Positions 36,296 to 45,458 of a stretch of 64,000 nt of DNA are shown one piece after another. How positions within the stretch are numbered: position 1 is the first letter of the stretch; the number at the start of each line of letters is the position of its first letter. Origin of the DNA: Pontibacter pamirensis (lineage in GTDB: Bacteria; Bacteroidota; Bacteroidia; Cytophagales; Hymenobacteraceae); NCBI RefSeq assembly GCF_010015475.1, contig NZ_SSNI01000007.1:141018-205017 (forward strand). The letters are read 5' to 3'. The notes under the pieces are model-generated. The model was given only the letters and a program-made list of their open reading frames with translations. It searched no databases and was not told the DNA's origin. Position numbers and translations under genes: made by a program.

Positions 36296-37468
36296 TTAGT
36301 TATTAAAAATCGTTTTTTCTATACCCATCTCCAGGCCCCGCAGTTCTGCCAGTCCCCGCAATCTGCCAATGGCGGAATAGCCGGGGTTGGTGACTTTGTG
36401 CAGGTCATCGAGCATCTGGTGGCCATGGTCTGGCCGGAACGGGATAGGCTTTTCTCTTTGTCTGTTAATGGAAACTAGTTCTTTCATCACTGCATACATG
36501 TCCACATCGCCCTCCAGGTGGTTAGCCTCATAGAAGTTTCCATATTCATCCCGCTGTGTGCTTCGCAGGTGCACAAAGTTGATGCGGTCGGCAAACTGCC
36601 TCACTATACCGGGTAGGTCATTGTCGGCCCGCACCCCGAAAGAGCCGGTGCAGAAGCACAAGCCGTTGCTCAGAGATGGGACCGCCTGTACCAGGGCCTC
36701 CACATCGGCGGCAGTGCTTACCACCCTTGGCAGCCCCAAAATGCTGTAAGGCGGGTCATCGGGATGAATCACCATTTTCACACCGGCTTCCTCTGCCACC
36801 GGAACCACCTCCTGCAGGAAGTATATCAAGTGCTGCCGCAGTTTGTCTGCATCGATGCCTGCATAGGTATCCAGGGCCTGCTGAAACTGCTCGACTGTAA
36901 AGCTTTCTTCGCTGCCGGGCAGTCCTGCAATGATGTTTCGTTCCAGCAGCAACTTCTCTTCCCCATTCATTTCACTGAACCGCTGCTTTGCCCTCTCCAG
37001 GTCCTGCGCTGCGTAATCGTTCTTCGCATCTTTTCGCTGGAGTATAAACACATCAAAGGCAATAAAAGCAGCCATTTCAAAGCGCAAAGCCTTTGAACCG
37101 TCTTCCACTGTATAGCCCAAGTCTGTCCGGGTCCAGTCCAGCACCGGCATGAAGTTATAGGTGACGATGTAAATGCCACAGGCAGCCAGGTTTTTCACCG
37201 ACTGCTTATAGTTTTCGATGTATGTTTTAAAGTTGCCGGTTTGTGTTTTGATGGCTTCGTGCACCGGTACGCTTTCCACCACGCTCCACACCAACCCGTT
37301 ACTTTCAACTTCATTTTTCCGCTTTTGAATTTCCTCCACAGGCCATACCTCCCCATTTGGTATATGATGCAGGGCCGTAACAATGTCGGTGGCGCCGGCC
37401 TGCTTGATATCCTGTAAGGAAACCGGATCTTTAGGTCCGTACCATCTCCAGCTTTGTAACAGTGGCAT
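36296..37468 (-). CDS. uxuA: Mannonate dehydratase
   Basis: The 390-residue enzyme removes water from D-mannonate to give 2-keto-3-deoxy-D-gluconate. The start [38 protein letters not shown] and [17 protein letters not shown] are characteristic UxuA segments, and length is that of E. coli UxuA. It follows the SDR gene by 39 bp and precedes uxaC by 12 bp, giving fructuronate reduction, dehydration and isomerisation in one operon. The next enzymes (KDG kinase and KDPG aldolase) are not in the window. Confidence 0.97.
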   Translation of the reverse strand: MPLLQSWRWYGPKDPVSLQDIKQAGATDIVTALHHIPNGEVWPVEEIQKRKNEVESNGLVWSVVESVPVHEAIKTQTGNFKTYIENYKQSVKNLAACGIYIVTYNFMPVLDWTRTDLGYTVEDGSKALRFEMAAFIAFDVFILQRKDAKNDYAAQDLERAKQRFSEMNGEEKLLLERNIIAGLPGSEESFTVEQFQQALDTYAGIDADKLRQHLIYFLQEVVPVAEEAGVKMVIHPDDPPYSILGLPRVVSTAADVEALVQAVPSLSNGLCFCTGSFGVRADNDLPGIVRQFADRINFVHLRSTQRDEYGNFYEANHLEGDVDMYAVMKELVSINRQREKPIPFRPDHGHQMLDDLHKVTNPGYSAIGRLRGLAELRGLEMGIEKTIFNN

Positions 37469-37507
37469 ATTTTCTGATTAGATTAGATGTTATAAACCTG
37501 GATAAAC

Positions 37508-38329
37508 CTACACGCCGCTAAAAGCATTGAAGCCGCCATCCACTAAAATCGTTTCTCCGCTCACGAACCGGGACGCATCGCTCAAAAGGTAGATAAGCGT
37601 ACCTGTCAGTTCCTCGGGTTTTCCAAGTCGGCGGAAGGGCGTATTGTCGATAAACTTCTGCGCCCTGTTAGTATAACTTTCGTCCGGGTTCAGGAGCAGC
37701 GTTCTGTTCTGCTCCGTCAGAAACACACCGGGTGCAATGGCATTCACCCGCACGCCATCGCCGTAGCGCTGCGCCAGTTCCACGGCCATCCATTGGGTAT
37801 ATGCCTCTACTGCCTTTTTAGCCACGGTATAACCTAGTACCCTGGTCAGTGGGCGTTGCGCCGTTAGCGATGAAATGTTGACGATGGAGCCTTTTCCTTT
37901 TTCGGCGATGACTCTGCCGAATACTTGTGTCGGGATAACGGTGCCGAACAGGTTGAGGTCTACTGCTTTTTTGGTGTCTTCAATTTTGGTATCAAACAGG
38001 TTCTGGTCCGGCATAACGGTGGCTCCCGGAATATTGCCTCCGGCAGCGTTCACCAGCCCGTCAATCGTTCCCCATGCCTCCAATATGGCTTCTTTGGCTG
38101 ACTGCATCTCCTTTTCATCCAGCACGTCGCCCAGCACCGCCATGGCCTCTCCGCCTGCAGCTTCTATGGCAGCCACCCGCTCTTCGGCACGTTCCCTGTT
38201 GCGTCCCAGTATGGCCACTTTGGCACCAGCCTGACCTATGGCAAGCGACATGGCTTCGCCCAGGATGCCGGTGGCGCCTGTCATCACGATTACTTTGCCT
38301 GCTAATGAAAACTGTTCTATTCCACTCAT
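37508..38329 (-). CDS. SDR-family D-mannonate oxidoreductase (fructuronate reductase, UxuB-type)
   Basis: The 273-residue short-chain dehydrogenase has the cofactor motif TGATGILG, NAAGG, the catalytic serine in NISSLTA and the Y-x3-K pair in GYTVAKKA, and the C-terminal SGETILVDGGF. It matches the SDR type of D-mannonate oxidoreductase found in Bacillus and Bacteroidota in place of the long-chain UxuB of E. coli. Position as first gene of the uxuA-uxaC operon supports fructuronate to mannonate reduction with NAD(P)H. A palindromic LacI-type site lies 185 bp upstream. Confidence 0.88.
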   Translation of the reverse strand: MSGIEQFSLAGKVIVMTGATGILGEAMSLAIGQAGAKVAILGRNRERAEERVAAIEAAGGEAMAVLGDVLDEKEMQSAKEAILEAWGTIDGLVNAAGGNIPGATVMPDQNLFDTKIEDTKKAVDLNLFGTVIPTQVFGRVIAEKGKGSIVNISSLTAQRPLTRVLGYTVAKKAVEAYTQWMAVELAQRYGDGVRVNAIAPGVFLTEQNRTLLLNPDESYTNRAQKFIDNTPFRRLGKPEELTGTLIYLLSDASRFVSGETILVDGGFNAFSGV

Positions 38330-38407
38330 GTGTTGTTTTATGTTTTATGTTTATCAGGCCTCGCCTGAATTTGTTTTGATGCTGTGCAACGCATGTAAAG
38401 CTTTAAA

Positions 38408-38468
38408 CCTGCCCCTCCGAGGAGGGGAATTTTACTCTCGCAGATATTTACCTCCTCGGAGGGGCAGG
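38408..38468. repeat. Palindromic intergenic repeat 3, 18-bp perfect arms
   Basis: CCTGCCCCTCCGAGGAGG at 38408 pairs exactly with 38451-38468. It shares its core with the element at 34619 and sits between the SDR and LacI genes. Confidence 0.88.
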
Positions 38469-38513
38469 AGTGGGTTCATTCATCTTAACTTAAGGTTTTT
38501 GTTCTATCTACCT

Positions 38514-38527
38514 CACAATCGATTGCA
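38514..38527. promoter_or_regulatory. Candidate LacI-family operator upstream of the uxu operon
   Basis: CACAATCGATTGCA matches 8 of the 10 fixed positions of the LacI-family consensus TGnAAnCGnTTnCA. It shares AATCGATTGCA with the site at 42949. The LacI regulator gene is the next one upstream. Confidence 0.5.
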
Positions 38528-38577
38528 GCAGGAGTAGAAGTTTCTGGCCCTACTACTCCCTTATAAATTCTTTTCGT

Positions 38578-39654
38578 TTAATAATTAACAGTTGAAGCCA
38601 AAGCTTTACTAGATTCCCGTTTAATCAGTTCTATAGGGGTAGTAAGAGAAATAAAGCTTCTGCCAGGCTTTACGTTTTGCCGCACTAAATCCATGATAAG
38701 CCTTGCAGCCTGCTCCCCCATCTCATAAGGAAACTGTTCAACTGAAGTAATAGACGGCTGAACAATCTGCACACGCGGATCATTAGAGTATCCTGCCAGT
38801 TTCAGATCTTCGGGTATGCTCAGCTTCAGCCTGTTGGCATATTCCATCACGGCGATGGCAGTGGTGTCGTTGCTTGTGAAAAATGCATCCGGATAGGGCT
38901 CCTCCGCAAACAACACCTGGCAAGTTTTCAGCGCATTTTCATGCGTTAACTCATGAAAGAACACCAGACTTTCGTTTAAAGCGACCTTGTATTTTTTCAG
39001 TGCGTCCTGGTAGCCGGCATAGCGCTCACTGTACAAGCTACAGCTGAGGGGGCCACTGATATGCGCAATTCTGCGACAGCCCTGCTCCAGCAAGTGGAGG
39101 GTTGATTTGTAAGCTCCCTGGTAATCATCGCCTTTAATTTTATGGGCAGAGTATCCTATTGGTACTCTGTCATAAAACACCAACGGAACATTAGCCTTCG
39201 AAAAAACATCGAACGGTGAAAAGTCTTCCGTATATAGCGTGGTTGAAACTATCAGCCCCTCCACGCGCAAAGCATGCAGTACGCTTACAAGCTGCTTTTC
39301 CAGCACCGGCGATTCATTTGACTGGAAAATCATCAGATTGTAGTCACACTTCTGCAGCTCATTCTGGATGGCTGTGATAACCGCTGATTGAAAATACATG
39401 GATATCCGGGGCACAATCAGCCCAATGATATTAGACTTGCTTTTGCGAAGGCTGGATGCCATGGCATTCAGCTGGTAGCCTGCTTTATCCACCGCCTGCT
39501 TTACCCGCTCCTTCGTTTCCTCGCTAACATGCGGATGGTTACTCAACGCTCTTGAAACAGTAGAGGTAGACACTCCCAGTTCACGGGCTATATCTTTTAG
39601 TCTGTGCTGCGATTGTCTGCTCATGTTTACACTACCACTGTCCGCTGGAATCAT
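38578..39654 (-). CDS. LacI-family transcriptional regulator
   Basis: The 358-residue repressor has the N-terminal helix-turn-helix LKDIARELGVSTSTVSRALSNHPHVSEETKERV, quoted only in family segments LGVSTSTVSRALS and hinge NAMASSLR, and a periplasmic-binding-protein-like sugar domain (IIGLIVPRIS, FFTSNDTTAIAVMEYA). The start at 39654 or at 39624 (MSRQSQHRLKD) is possible; the latter fits the family. Lying beside the uxu operon, it probably senses an intermediate such as fructuronate. Two palindromic sites, upstream of the SDR and of the DUF1080 gene, may be its operators. Confidence 0.93.
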   Translation of the reverse strand: MIPADSGSVNMSRQSQHRLKDIARELGVSTSTVSRALSNHPHVSEETKERVKQAVDKAGYQLNAMASSLRKSKSNIIGLIVPRISMYFQSAVITAIQNELQKCDYNLMIFQSNESPVLEKQLVSVLHALRVEGLIVSTTLYTEDFSPFDVFSKANVPLVFYDRVPIGYSAHKIKGDDYQGAYKSTLHLLEQGCRRIAHISGPLSCSLYSERYAGYQDALKKYKVALNESLVFFHELTHENALKTCQVLFAEEPYPDAFFTSNDTTAIAVMEYANRLKLSIPEDLKLAGYSNDPRVQIVQPSITSVEQFPYEMGEQAARLIMDLVRQNVKPGRSFISLTTPIELIKRESSKALASTVNY

Positions 39655-39907
39655 GTTTGCATTTAATTATATTGAATTTTATTCTCACCCATGGCACGTA
39701 AAGCGGCACAAGTAGCACAATAAAAAGCGCCATCTAAGCTAATGCATTGACTATCTGTTTTTTTGCAGCTGCCTTAACCATTTAAGAAACAGCGTGCTGT
39801 TCCTGCTTCTAAGCTACAGTCCTAAGAATTTATAAACTATAACTTAAAAACCAGACAACTCAACTTACCTGCTGGTTTCGCAGTTCACTATTACCAGATG
39901 AACCGCC

Positions 39908-41257
39908 CTAGCTTGCCACTACGTCCTGCTTCGCATCGTCGAAGGTAACGCGCTTGCCTGTTTGCATGGCTACCCGCGTCATGATGTTGGCGACAGAGTG
40001 GTTGTAACCAGCCTTTACGGAAGCATTTGGCGTCTGGCGGCTGCGAACGCACTCCATCCAGTTGCGCATGTGCAGTGAGGTCATTGGATCTCCGCCTGTA
40101 TTGGCGTCTGTAGCAACTTTTGTCTGGTCAGGCAGGGTATAATCCTGCAGCAAATTAGCCTGCATGCCCATGTCGTCCGCCTGGTTTTTAGTTAAGCCAC
40201 CCTCCGACGTAATTTTGTTAGTGTCCAGGTTCATCATACCGCCATTAGAATAGTATAATTCCTTCACGCCACCGGCTGAATTGCTGAAGCGGGAAGAGTA
40301 TACCACCTGGAAACCTTTTGAGGCATCATCTGCCGGACCATAATCAAACACAGCTGTTAAGGTATCGGGGTTTTCACGTCCATCATTCCACATGTATATA
40401 CCGCCGTTGGCCGCCACACTGCGCGGATGGTCCAGCCCCGTAAACCAATGCACAGTATCTATCTGGTGCGACATCCACTGCCCCGGAATGCCGGAGGAGT
40501 AAGGCCAGAACAAGCGGTACTCGAGGTACTTCCGCGGGTCCCAGGCCACTTTCGGCCGGTTCATCAGGTAACGGTCCCAATCCGTGTCTTCCTTCCGGAT
40601 TTGGCTCACCAGTTCAGGTCTCCTCCATCGGCCCGGCTGGTTCACGTTCCAGGTCATCTCTACCATTTTGATGTCTCCAAACTTACCCGAATTGATGTAT
40701 TCGTTAGCGGCAATGTAGTTGGGAGCACTACGGCGTTGCGAACCGATCTGCACAATTTTACCGGTCTCTTCTACCGCTTTGAGTATGGCGCGGGCATCTT
40801 CCATGGTTTCTGCCATCGGCTTCTCCAGGTATACATCCTTTCCGTTGCGCACGGCTTCCACGCCCATCAGCGCATGCTGGAAATCAGCTGTGCTGATAAT
40901 AACTGCATCAATATCCTTTTTAGAGTACAGTTCATCATTGTTCCGGTACTTCTTAAGCTTGATGCCATGCTTTTCCTTTACATAAGCTTCTGCCTCGTCG
41001 CGGCGGCGGTTCCAGATATCGGAAACCCCCACAAACTCGAAATTCAGTTCTTTTGCATGGTTCATCATCGCCGGGTATAAGGAATGTTTGAATCGATCAG
41101 AGAAGCCAATAATCCCGACTCTTACCCTGTCGTTGGCACCCAGAATTTTCCCGTAACTTTTGGCGCTAAAGCTCATTCCCATTACAGACAAGCCAACTGT
41201 TCCCAGCACAGCTTTCTTGATAAAGTCTCTCCGGTTATTATTATCCTTGTGATCCAT
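39908..41257 (-). CDS. Tat-exported Gfo/Idh/MocA oxidoreductase
   Basis: The ATG at 41257 gives 449 residues; the frame extends to a TTG at 41302 that is not needed. The N-terminus has a twin-arginine signal, NNRRDFIKKAVLGTVGLSVMG, shown here in part, so the folded enzyme with bound NAD(P) is exported to the periplasm. The Rossmann start VRVGIIGFSDR and the EKPMAETMEDA motif with the catalytic lysine are clear, and the C-terminal domain has the conserved WMSHQIDTVHWF histidines. The gene lies 151 bp after the double-DUF1080 lipoprotein gene. Exported Gfo/Idh enzymes with bound cofactor act in 3-keto-glycoside formation; that role is inferred from the pair. Confidence 0.9.
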   Translation of the reverse strand: MDHKDNNNRRDFIKKAVLGTVGLSVMGMSFSAKSYGKILGANDRVRVGIIGFSDRFKHSLYPAMMNHAKELNFEFVGVSDIWNRRRDEAEAYVKEKHGIKLKKYRNNDELYSKKDIDAVIISTADFQHALMGVEAVRNGKDVYLEKPMAETMEDARAILKAVEETGKIVQIGSQRRSAPNYIAANEYINSGKFGDIKMVEMTWNVNQPGRWRRPELVSQIRKEDTDWDRYLMNRPKVAWDPRKYLEYRLFWPYSSGIPGQWMSHQIDTVHWFTGLDHPRSVAANGGIYMWNDGRENPDTLTAVFDYGPADDASKGFQVVYSSRFSNSAGGVKELYYSNGGMMNLDTNKITSEGGLTKNQADDMGMQANLLQDYTLPDQTKVATDANTGGDPMTSLHMRNWMECVRSRQTPNASVKAGYNHSVANIMTRVAMQTGKRVTFDDAKQDVVAS

Positions 41258-41408
41258 TCCTTTGTTCGTTATAGTTTGAACATTATTTAAAATCCATTTC
41301 AAAACTGATTTCTGTTTTCGTAAAACCAGTATTGAAGCCCGCTATATTTTCGTGTAACTTATATCTGAAAGAAGCCTCGCTTTTTAACTTCCTGGCACTT
41401 TCATAGCA

Positions 41409-42830
41409 CTACAATTCTTTGATTTTAATGCTTCTGAACGCTACATTGTTTCCATGGTCCTGCAGAAGGATATGACCTTTCTCTGCCTCTCCAAAATTTT
41501 CCCAGTTTTTGTATTTACTCTGAGCCACTAAGTTGCGGAACTCTTCAGACCCTCTTTCATACTCCAGCACTTTTATACCATTCAGCCAATGCTCTACCGT
41601 GTTATCCGGTTTCACTACCAGGCGCGCCTGGTTCCATTCACCGACAGGCTTCAAAAAGCGGTTGTTTTTCTCAGAAGTTTTCAGGTCATATAAGGAAGCA
41701 ATCGTACGGTTCCCGTCCCGGCCCATTTTAGCATCCGGGTGCTTTTCATCGTCTAGCAACTGGTACTCCAGGCCGATGGCAGACGCGTTTTCTACATTTT
41801 CTTTTTCAGTGACAAAATATTTGATGCCGCTGTTAGCGCCTTCTGTCAGTTTAAACTGAACTTGCAGGTCGAAAGCATCATATTCTTTCTCTGTCACAAT
41901 GTCTCCGCCGTTCACCGACTCGCCGCCGCCTGATTCCAGCACTTGCAGTTCACCGTCCTGCACTTTCCAGCCACCTTCCGGAAACTTATCTTTATAAGCC
42001 CCTCTCCAGCCTTCGGTCGTTTTGCCGTCCCAGAGCAGGCTCCATCCCTGTTCTTTCTCCTGTTCTGTTAGGGTGTTCGGCACAAGGTTTACCACAAAGG
42101 CGTCATGGCCTTCGCGGTGCTCCAAGTCTGAAGTTTTGATGCGGATATTCCGCCATTTGATTTCTTTTCCGGCGTCTTCGGCATTTCCAATCGAATGCAC
42201 CTGCAGGGCTATAAGTCCGCTGGGCGTCATATCATCCACAACGGCCGCAACCGGTACATCATTGATCCAGGTTTTGATCTTGTTGCCGATGGCTTCGATC
42301 CGGGCCTTATTCCACTCACCCTTCTTAAAAGCCGATTGGGCATCCGGATTCAGCGAAAGCGGGTACAGCCAACCGCGCCTTGCCTCGTCATATATTCCAC
42401 CGGTCCACTTCCTGTCGGACGGGTCCAACTCAAACTGATAGCCATGGACACGGCCATCCATCACAGTTGGGTCTGAAATACTGCGGAACTGTACGCCACT
42501 ATTGATGTCGTTATCCAGCATTACCTCAAACTCGAGGATATAATCCCCATATTCTTTGTCGGCAGCAAGAAAGCTGTTGGGTGAATTCATGGTGGTTGTT
42601 CCGACAATGACCCCATCCTCTACTCTATAGGTGGCACTGCCGTTTACCTGCTCCCAACCGGTCAGGTCCTTGCCGTTGAATAACTGTGTCCAGCCATTCT
42701 CCTGCGTAGCTTCTGTGCTTTGTGCAGTTTCGGTAGTCTGCACAGTTTCATTACTTCCTGAGGCGCACCCAAACTGGATGCAGGTGACAGGAAACAACAT
42801 TAGCAAGAGGGGCAAATGACTTCTTTTCAT
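41409..42830 (-). CDS. Lipoprotein with two DUF1080 (3-keto-glycoside hydrolase) domains
   Basis: The 473-residue product has a lipobox QFGC (Cys22), a Thr/Glu-rich linker, and two laminin-G-like DUF1080 domains. The first (about 46-232) opens with WTQLFNGKDLTGWE and the second (about 262-473) with WSLLWDGKTTEGWRG; each ends in an IRIK/IKIKEL strand. Each has the NSGVQF or NSGIKYF signature. DUF1080 (PF06439) members hydrolyse or cleave 3-keto-disaccharides. Together with the downstream Tat-exported oxidoreductase this suggests oxidation and then cleavage of a glycoside in the periplasm. A consensus-matching LacI-type palindrome is 119 bp upstream. Confidence 0.88.
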   Translation of the reverse strand: MKRSHLPLLLMLFPVTCIQFGCASGSNETVQTTETAQSTEATQENGWTQLFNGKDLTGWEQVNGSATYRVEDGVIVGTTTMNSPNSFLAADKEYGDYILEFEVMLDNDINSGVQFRSISDPTVMDGRVHGYQFELDPSDRKWTGGIYDEARRGWLYPLSLNPDAQSAFKKGEWNKARIEAIGNKIKTWINDVPVAAVVDDMTPSGLIALQVHSIGNAEDAGKEIKWRNIRIKTSDLEHREGHDAFVVNLVPNTLTEQEKEQGWSLLWDGKTTEGWRGAYKDKFPEGGWKVQDGELQVLESGGGESVNGGDIVTEKEYDAFDLQVQFKLTEGANSGIKYFVTEKENVENASAIGLEYQLLDDEKHPDAKMGRDGNRTIASLYDLKTSEKNNRFLKPVGEWNQARLVVKPDNTVEHWLNGIKVLEYERGSEEFRNLVAQSKYKNWENFGEAEKGHILLQDHGNNVAFRSIKIKEL

Positions 42831-43495
42831 TGTTTTTATGTTTTAAATGAATATAGTTCAAGGGTAGCGCAGGCTATATTAAACCGACACACGTAATAAG
42901 GTGTCCGATATTTGTTTTCAGTTAAGCCTAAGTAATGAAAAATAAATTTGGAATCGATTGCAGGCTTAGCAAAAAAAATATGCTCCTGCCTTAGATTATG
43001 ACGCCTCAATTAAATAGTGAGTAATCAATTCTTTCTATAATATTGAAAGTTAATTAAATATTTTAATTCTGCAAATTATTTTCGGCTGCAATGATAGCTT
43101 TTAAACGTGGCTGACACCTGATGAGCATTATATACTCCATCGTCAGAACTACAGGAAGTTATCATTTATGGGTTTTCCTTTTCAAGGGATAACCTAACGG
43201 AATGAAGGGAGAGACTAAATTTATTTTTCATGCTCTAGCTGCACGACTAACTTTACACAAGCGAGTCTGAAGATTACGTATCACGAGCTAGGCTCACGCA
43301 CCAGCCTTGAACCGGTGTAGCATTTGTAAGCTCCGTCAGGACACCTAATTATGGCTTGGTGCTCAATCAGCGCCTGGCTCAAGCGGAGGGTTCTATTTGA
43401 TCTGTTGGGGCTAGAAAAGGAACAGAACCTCTCATTGGGAATAGAAATGAAGCTAACGTGGTTTTGTATACTATCAGTTACTTAGAAAAACAGCT
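42831..43495. other. Intergenic region between the DUF1080 gene and the rhamnose-lactate operon
   Basis: No gene was found in 660 bp. The left end carries the promoter of the DUF1080 gene with the LacI-type site at 42949. The right end is downstream of lutC and holds an imperfect hairpin, GGTTCT near 43389 and AGAACC near 43424, without a T-run. The middle is A+T-rich. Confidence 0.5.
42949..42962. promoter_or_regulatory. Candidate LacI-family operator upstream of the DUF1080 gene
   Basis: TGGAATCGATTGCA matches all ten fixed positions of the LacI-family consensus TGnAAnCGnTTnCA, 119 bp upstream of the ATG at 42830. Confidence 0.6.
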
Positions 43496-44083
43496 TTATT
43501 CAAGCAAAAACACAGAAAGTGTCCTGGCTCCATGTGCGCCCAGCACCAGCGACTGCTCAATATCGGCTGTTTTGGATGGCCCTGCGATGAAGGTGCCGAA
43601 GCCATACTCCTGCGCTCCTATCACGTCATATGCCTGCTGCATGAGCGGGACGATGTTTTTCTGCGGCACCACCAGCGCCAGGTACTGGCAAATGAAAGGC
43701 AGCACCCGCATGGGCAGCTGCACATCAGTTACCCACAGGGCGCCGTTCTCGGCCACACCAAGTTGTGCAGGCAGTACCGCTAAATCAACGTTTGCCAAGG
43801 TGTGCGGGTCTGTGGCGGGCGCAATATAAACTTCCCCGATATCCGCAAGTTCCGGAAAAGCAGAAACGATTCTTCTGGCGCCACTGTACTCCTTCAGCAG
43901 AACCTGTTTTACCTCTTCCAGGTCTTTTACCCGAAACACCTTGCTTCCTATACTCACTGCCACGGACGTGAATTTTTCCAACACGTCTGTTTCTCCTGAA
44001 AAGAAGGCAGGAATTTCCGGCAAGGGTATATGCTCCGGCTGGTTTCTGGCAACGGCGGCTAGTATACTGTCTCTGCTACTCAT
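43496..44083 (-). CDS. lutC: Lactate utilisation protein C
   Basis: The 195-residue LUD-domain protein (SRDSILAAVARN at the start, then VDLAVLPAQLGVAENGALWVT and GPSKTADIEQSLVLGAHGA) is the third subunit of the LutABC L-lactate oxidation complex. Its ATG overlaps the lutB stop by 8 bp, showing translational coupling. It is the last gene of the rhamnose-to-pyruvate operon. No clear terminator follows. Confidence 0.93.
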   Translation of the reverse strand: MSSRDSILAAVARNQPEHIPLPEIPAFFSGETDVLEKFTSVAVSIGSKVFRVKDLEEVKQVLLKEYSGARRIVSAFPELADIGEVYIAPATDPHTLANVDLAVLPAQLGVAENGALWVTDVQLPMRVLPFICQYLALVVPQKNIVPLMQQAYDVIGAQEYGFGTFIAGPSKTADIEQSLVLGAHGARTLSVFLLE

Positions 44084-45458
44084 TTTTCTTCTTCCTGTTT
44101 TTTAAGTACCACTCCCCAAACGACTCCTTCGGAGGCGCCGGCATTTCGCGCTGCTTGTACCAGGGGTTCATTTTGTTGCTTACTGCAAAAGGCACGTGGC
44201 GCATAAACCAGCGGCCGGCCTTCCCGGCTAATTGAAAAGTAGTGGGCGAGGCGAAGGCCTGTGTCATGGCTTTCATGCCCAAGGTTTTCTTTGTGTCGGC
44301 ATACCCCTCCTTTACAATTACCTGCCGCCATTTATAAAGCTGGTCGTGTATATCGATTTTAACGGGGCAGACATTAGAGCAGGAGCCGCACAGGGTAGAG
44401 GCAAAAGGCAGGTCGGCGTTCTTTTTCATGTCGAGGTTGGGGGCCAGGATAGCACCGATGGGACCAGAAATGGCCGCATGGTAGCTGTGGCCGCCGCTTC
44501 TCCTATATACCGGGCAGGTGTTCATGCAGGCTCCGCAACGGATGCACTTTAGGGAATTGCGGAAGTCCTCTCTGCCCAGTTGTATGCTTCTGCCGTTGTC
44601 CACCAGCACCAGGTGCAGTTCGTGCCCTTCCCTTGGCTTCTTGAAGTGGCTGGAGTAGGTGGTAATCGGTTGGCCCGTGGCGCTTCTGGCCAGCAGCCGC
44701 AGGAACACGCCCAGGTGCTTTCGCTCCGGTATAATTTTCTCGATACCCATGCAGGCAATGTGCACATCTGCCAGGTGAGCGCCCATATCCGCATTTCCCT
44801 CGTTTGTGCAGATAACAAATTCGCCTGTCTCGGCTATGGCGAAGTTAACGCCCGTGAGCGCGGCGCGGCGGGTCAGGAAGGTTTCTCTTAGGTGCTGCCT
44901 TGCTGCCTCTGTGAGCACCTGCGGGTCAGCCATGCCAGCCGGTGTGCCCAGGTGCTCGTGAAACAAGTCTCCTATTTCTTCTTTCTTTTTATGAATGCAG
45001 GGCAGTACAATATGGCTTGGTGGTTCCTTTGCCAGCTGCACAATGCGCTCCCCCAGGTCAGAGTCTATCACCTCCACGCCGTGCTCTGACAGGTAATCGT
45101 TCAGGTGGCACTCCTCGGTAAGCATTGACTTACTTTTCACCATCTGTTTTACCCCGTGCTTCTGCAGGATTTCATGCACAATCCGGTTGTGCTCTGCGGC
45201 GTCGGCTGCCCAGTGCACGATGATGCCGTTGGCTTTCGCATTGGCCTCAAACTGCAGCAGGTAGTCATGCAGGTTCGAGAGCACGTTGTGCTTGATTTGG
45301 GAGGCAGTCTCGCGCAGCAGCTCCCAATCCGCAACGGTATGGGCGGCTTTGTCACGCTTCTGCCGGATGAACCACAATGTCTCGTCGTGCCAGTTAACCC
45401 GGGGTTCGTCTGCATTAAATGCTTCGGCAAGGGCGGCATGGTCTTTTGTCTCCTTCAT
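44076..45458 (-). CDS. lutB: Lactate utilisation iron-sulfur protein B
   Basis: The 460-residue protein has an N-terminal LUD domain (HAALAEAFNADEPRVNWH, FAIAETGEFVICTNEGN) and two [4Fe-4S] motifs, CIRCGACMNTCP (C305, C308, C311, C315) and CGSCSNVCP (C357, C360, C364), then a C-terminal domain ending in a basic tail. It carries electrons during oxidation of L-lactate to pyruvate. Start overlaps the lutA stop by 4 bp (ATGA) and its end overlaps lutC. Confidence 0.95.
   Translation of the reverse strand: MKETKDHAALAEAFNADEPRVNWHDETLWFIRQKRDKAAHTVADWELLRETASQIKHNVLSNLHDYLLQFEANAKANGIIVHWAADAAEHNRIVHEILQKHGVKQMVKSKSMLTEECHLNDYLSEHGVEVIDSDLGERIVQLAKEPPSHIVLPCIHKKKEEIGDLFHEHLGTPAGMADPQVLTEAARQHLRETFLTRRAALTGVNFAIAETGEFVICTNEGNADMGAHLADVHIACMGIEKIIPERKHLGVFLRLLARSATGQPITTYSSHFKKPREGHELHLVLVDNGRSIQLGREDFRNSLKCIRCGACMNTCPVYRRSGGHSYHAAISGPIGAILAPNLDMKKNADLPFASTLCGSCSNVCPVKIDIHDQLYKWRQVIVKEGYADTKKTLGMKAMTQAFASPTTFQLAGKAGRWFMRHVPFAVSNKMNPWYKQREMPAPPKESFGEWYLKNRKKKNE

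Noticed and set aside
40427..41080. 217-residue plus-strand frame
   Set aside because: Antisense to the exported Gfo/Idh gene, whose motifs are clear.
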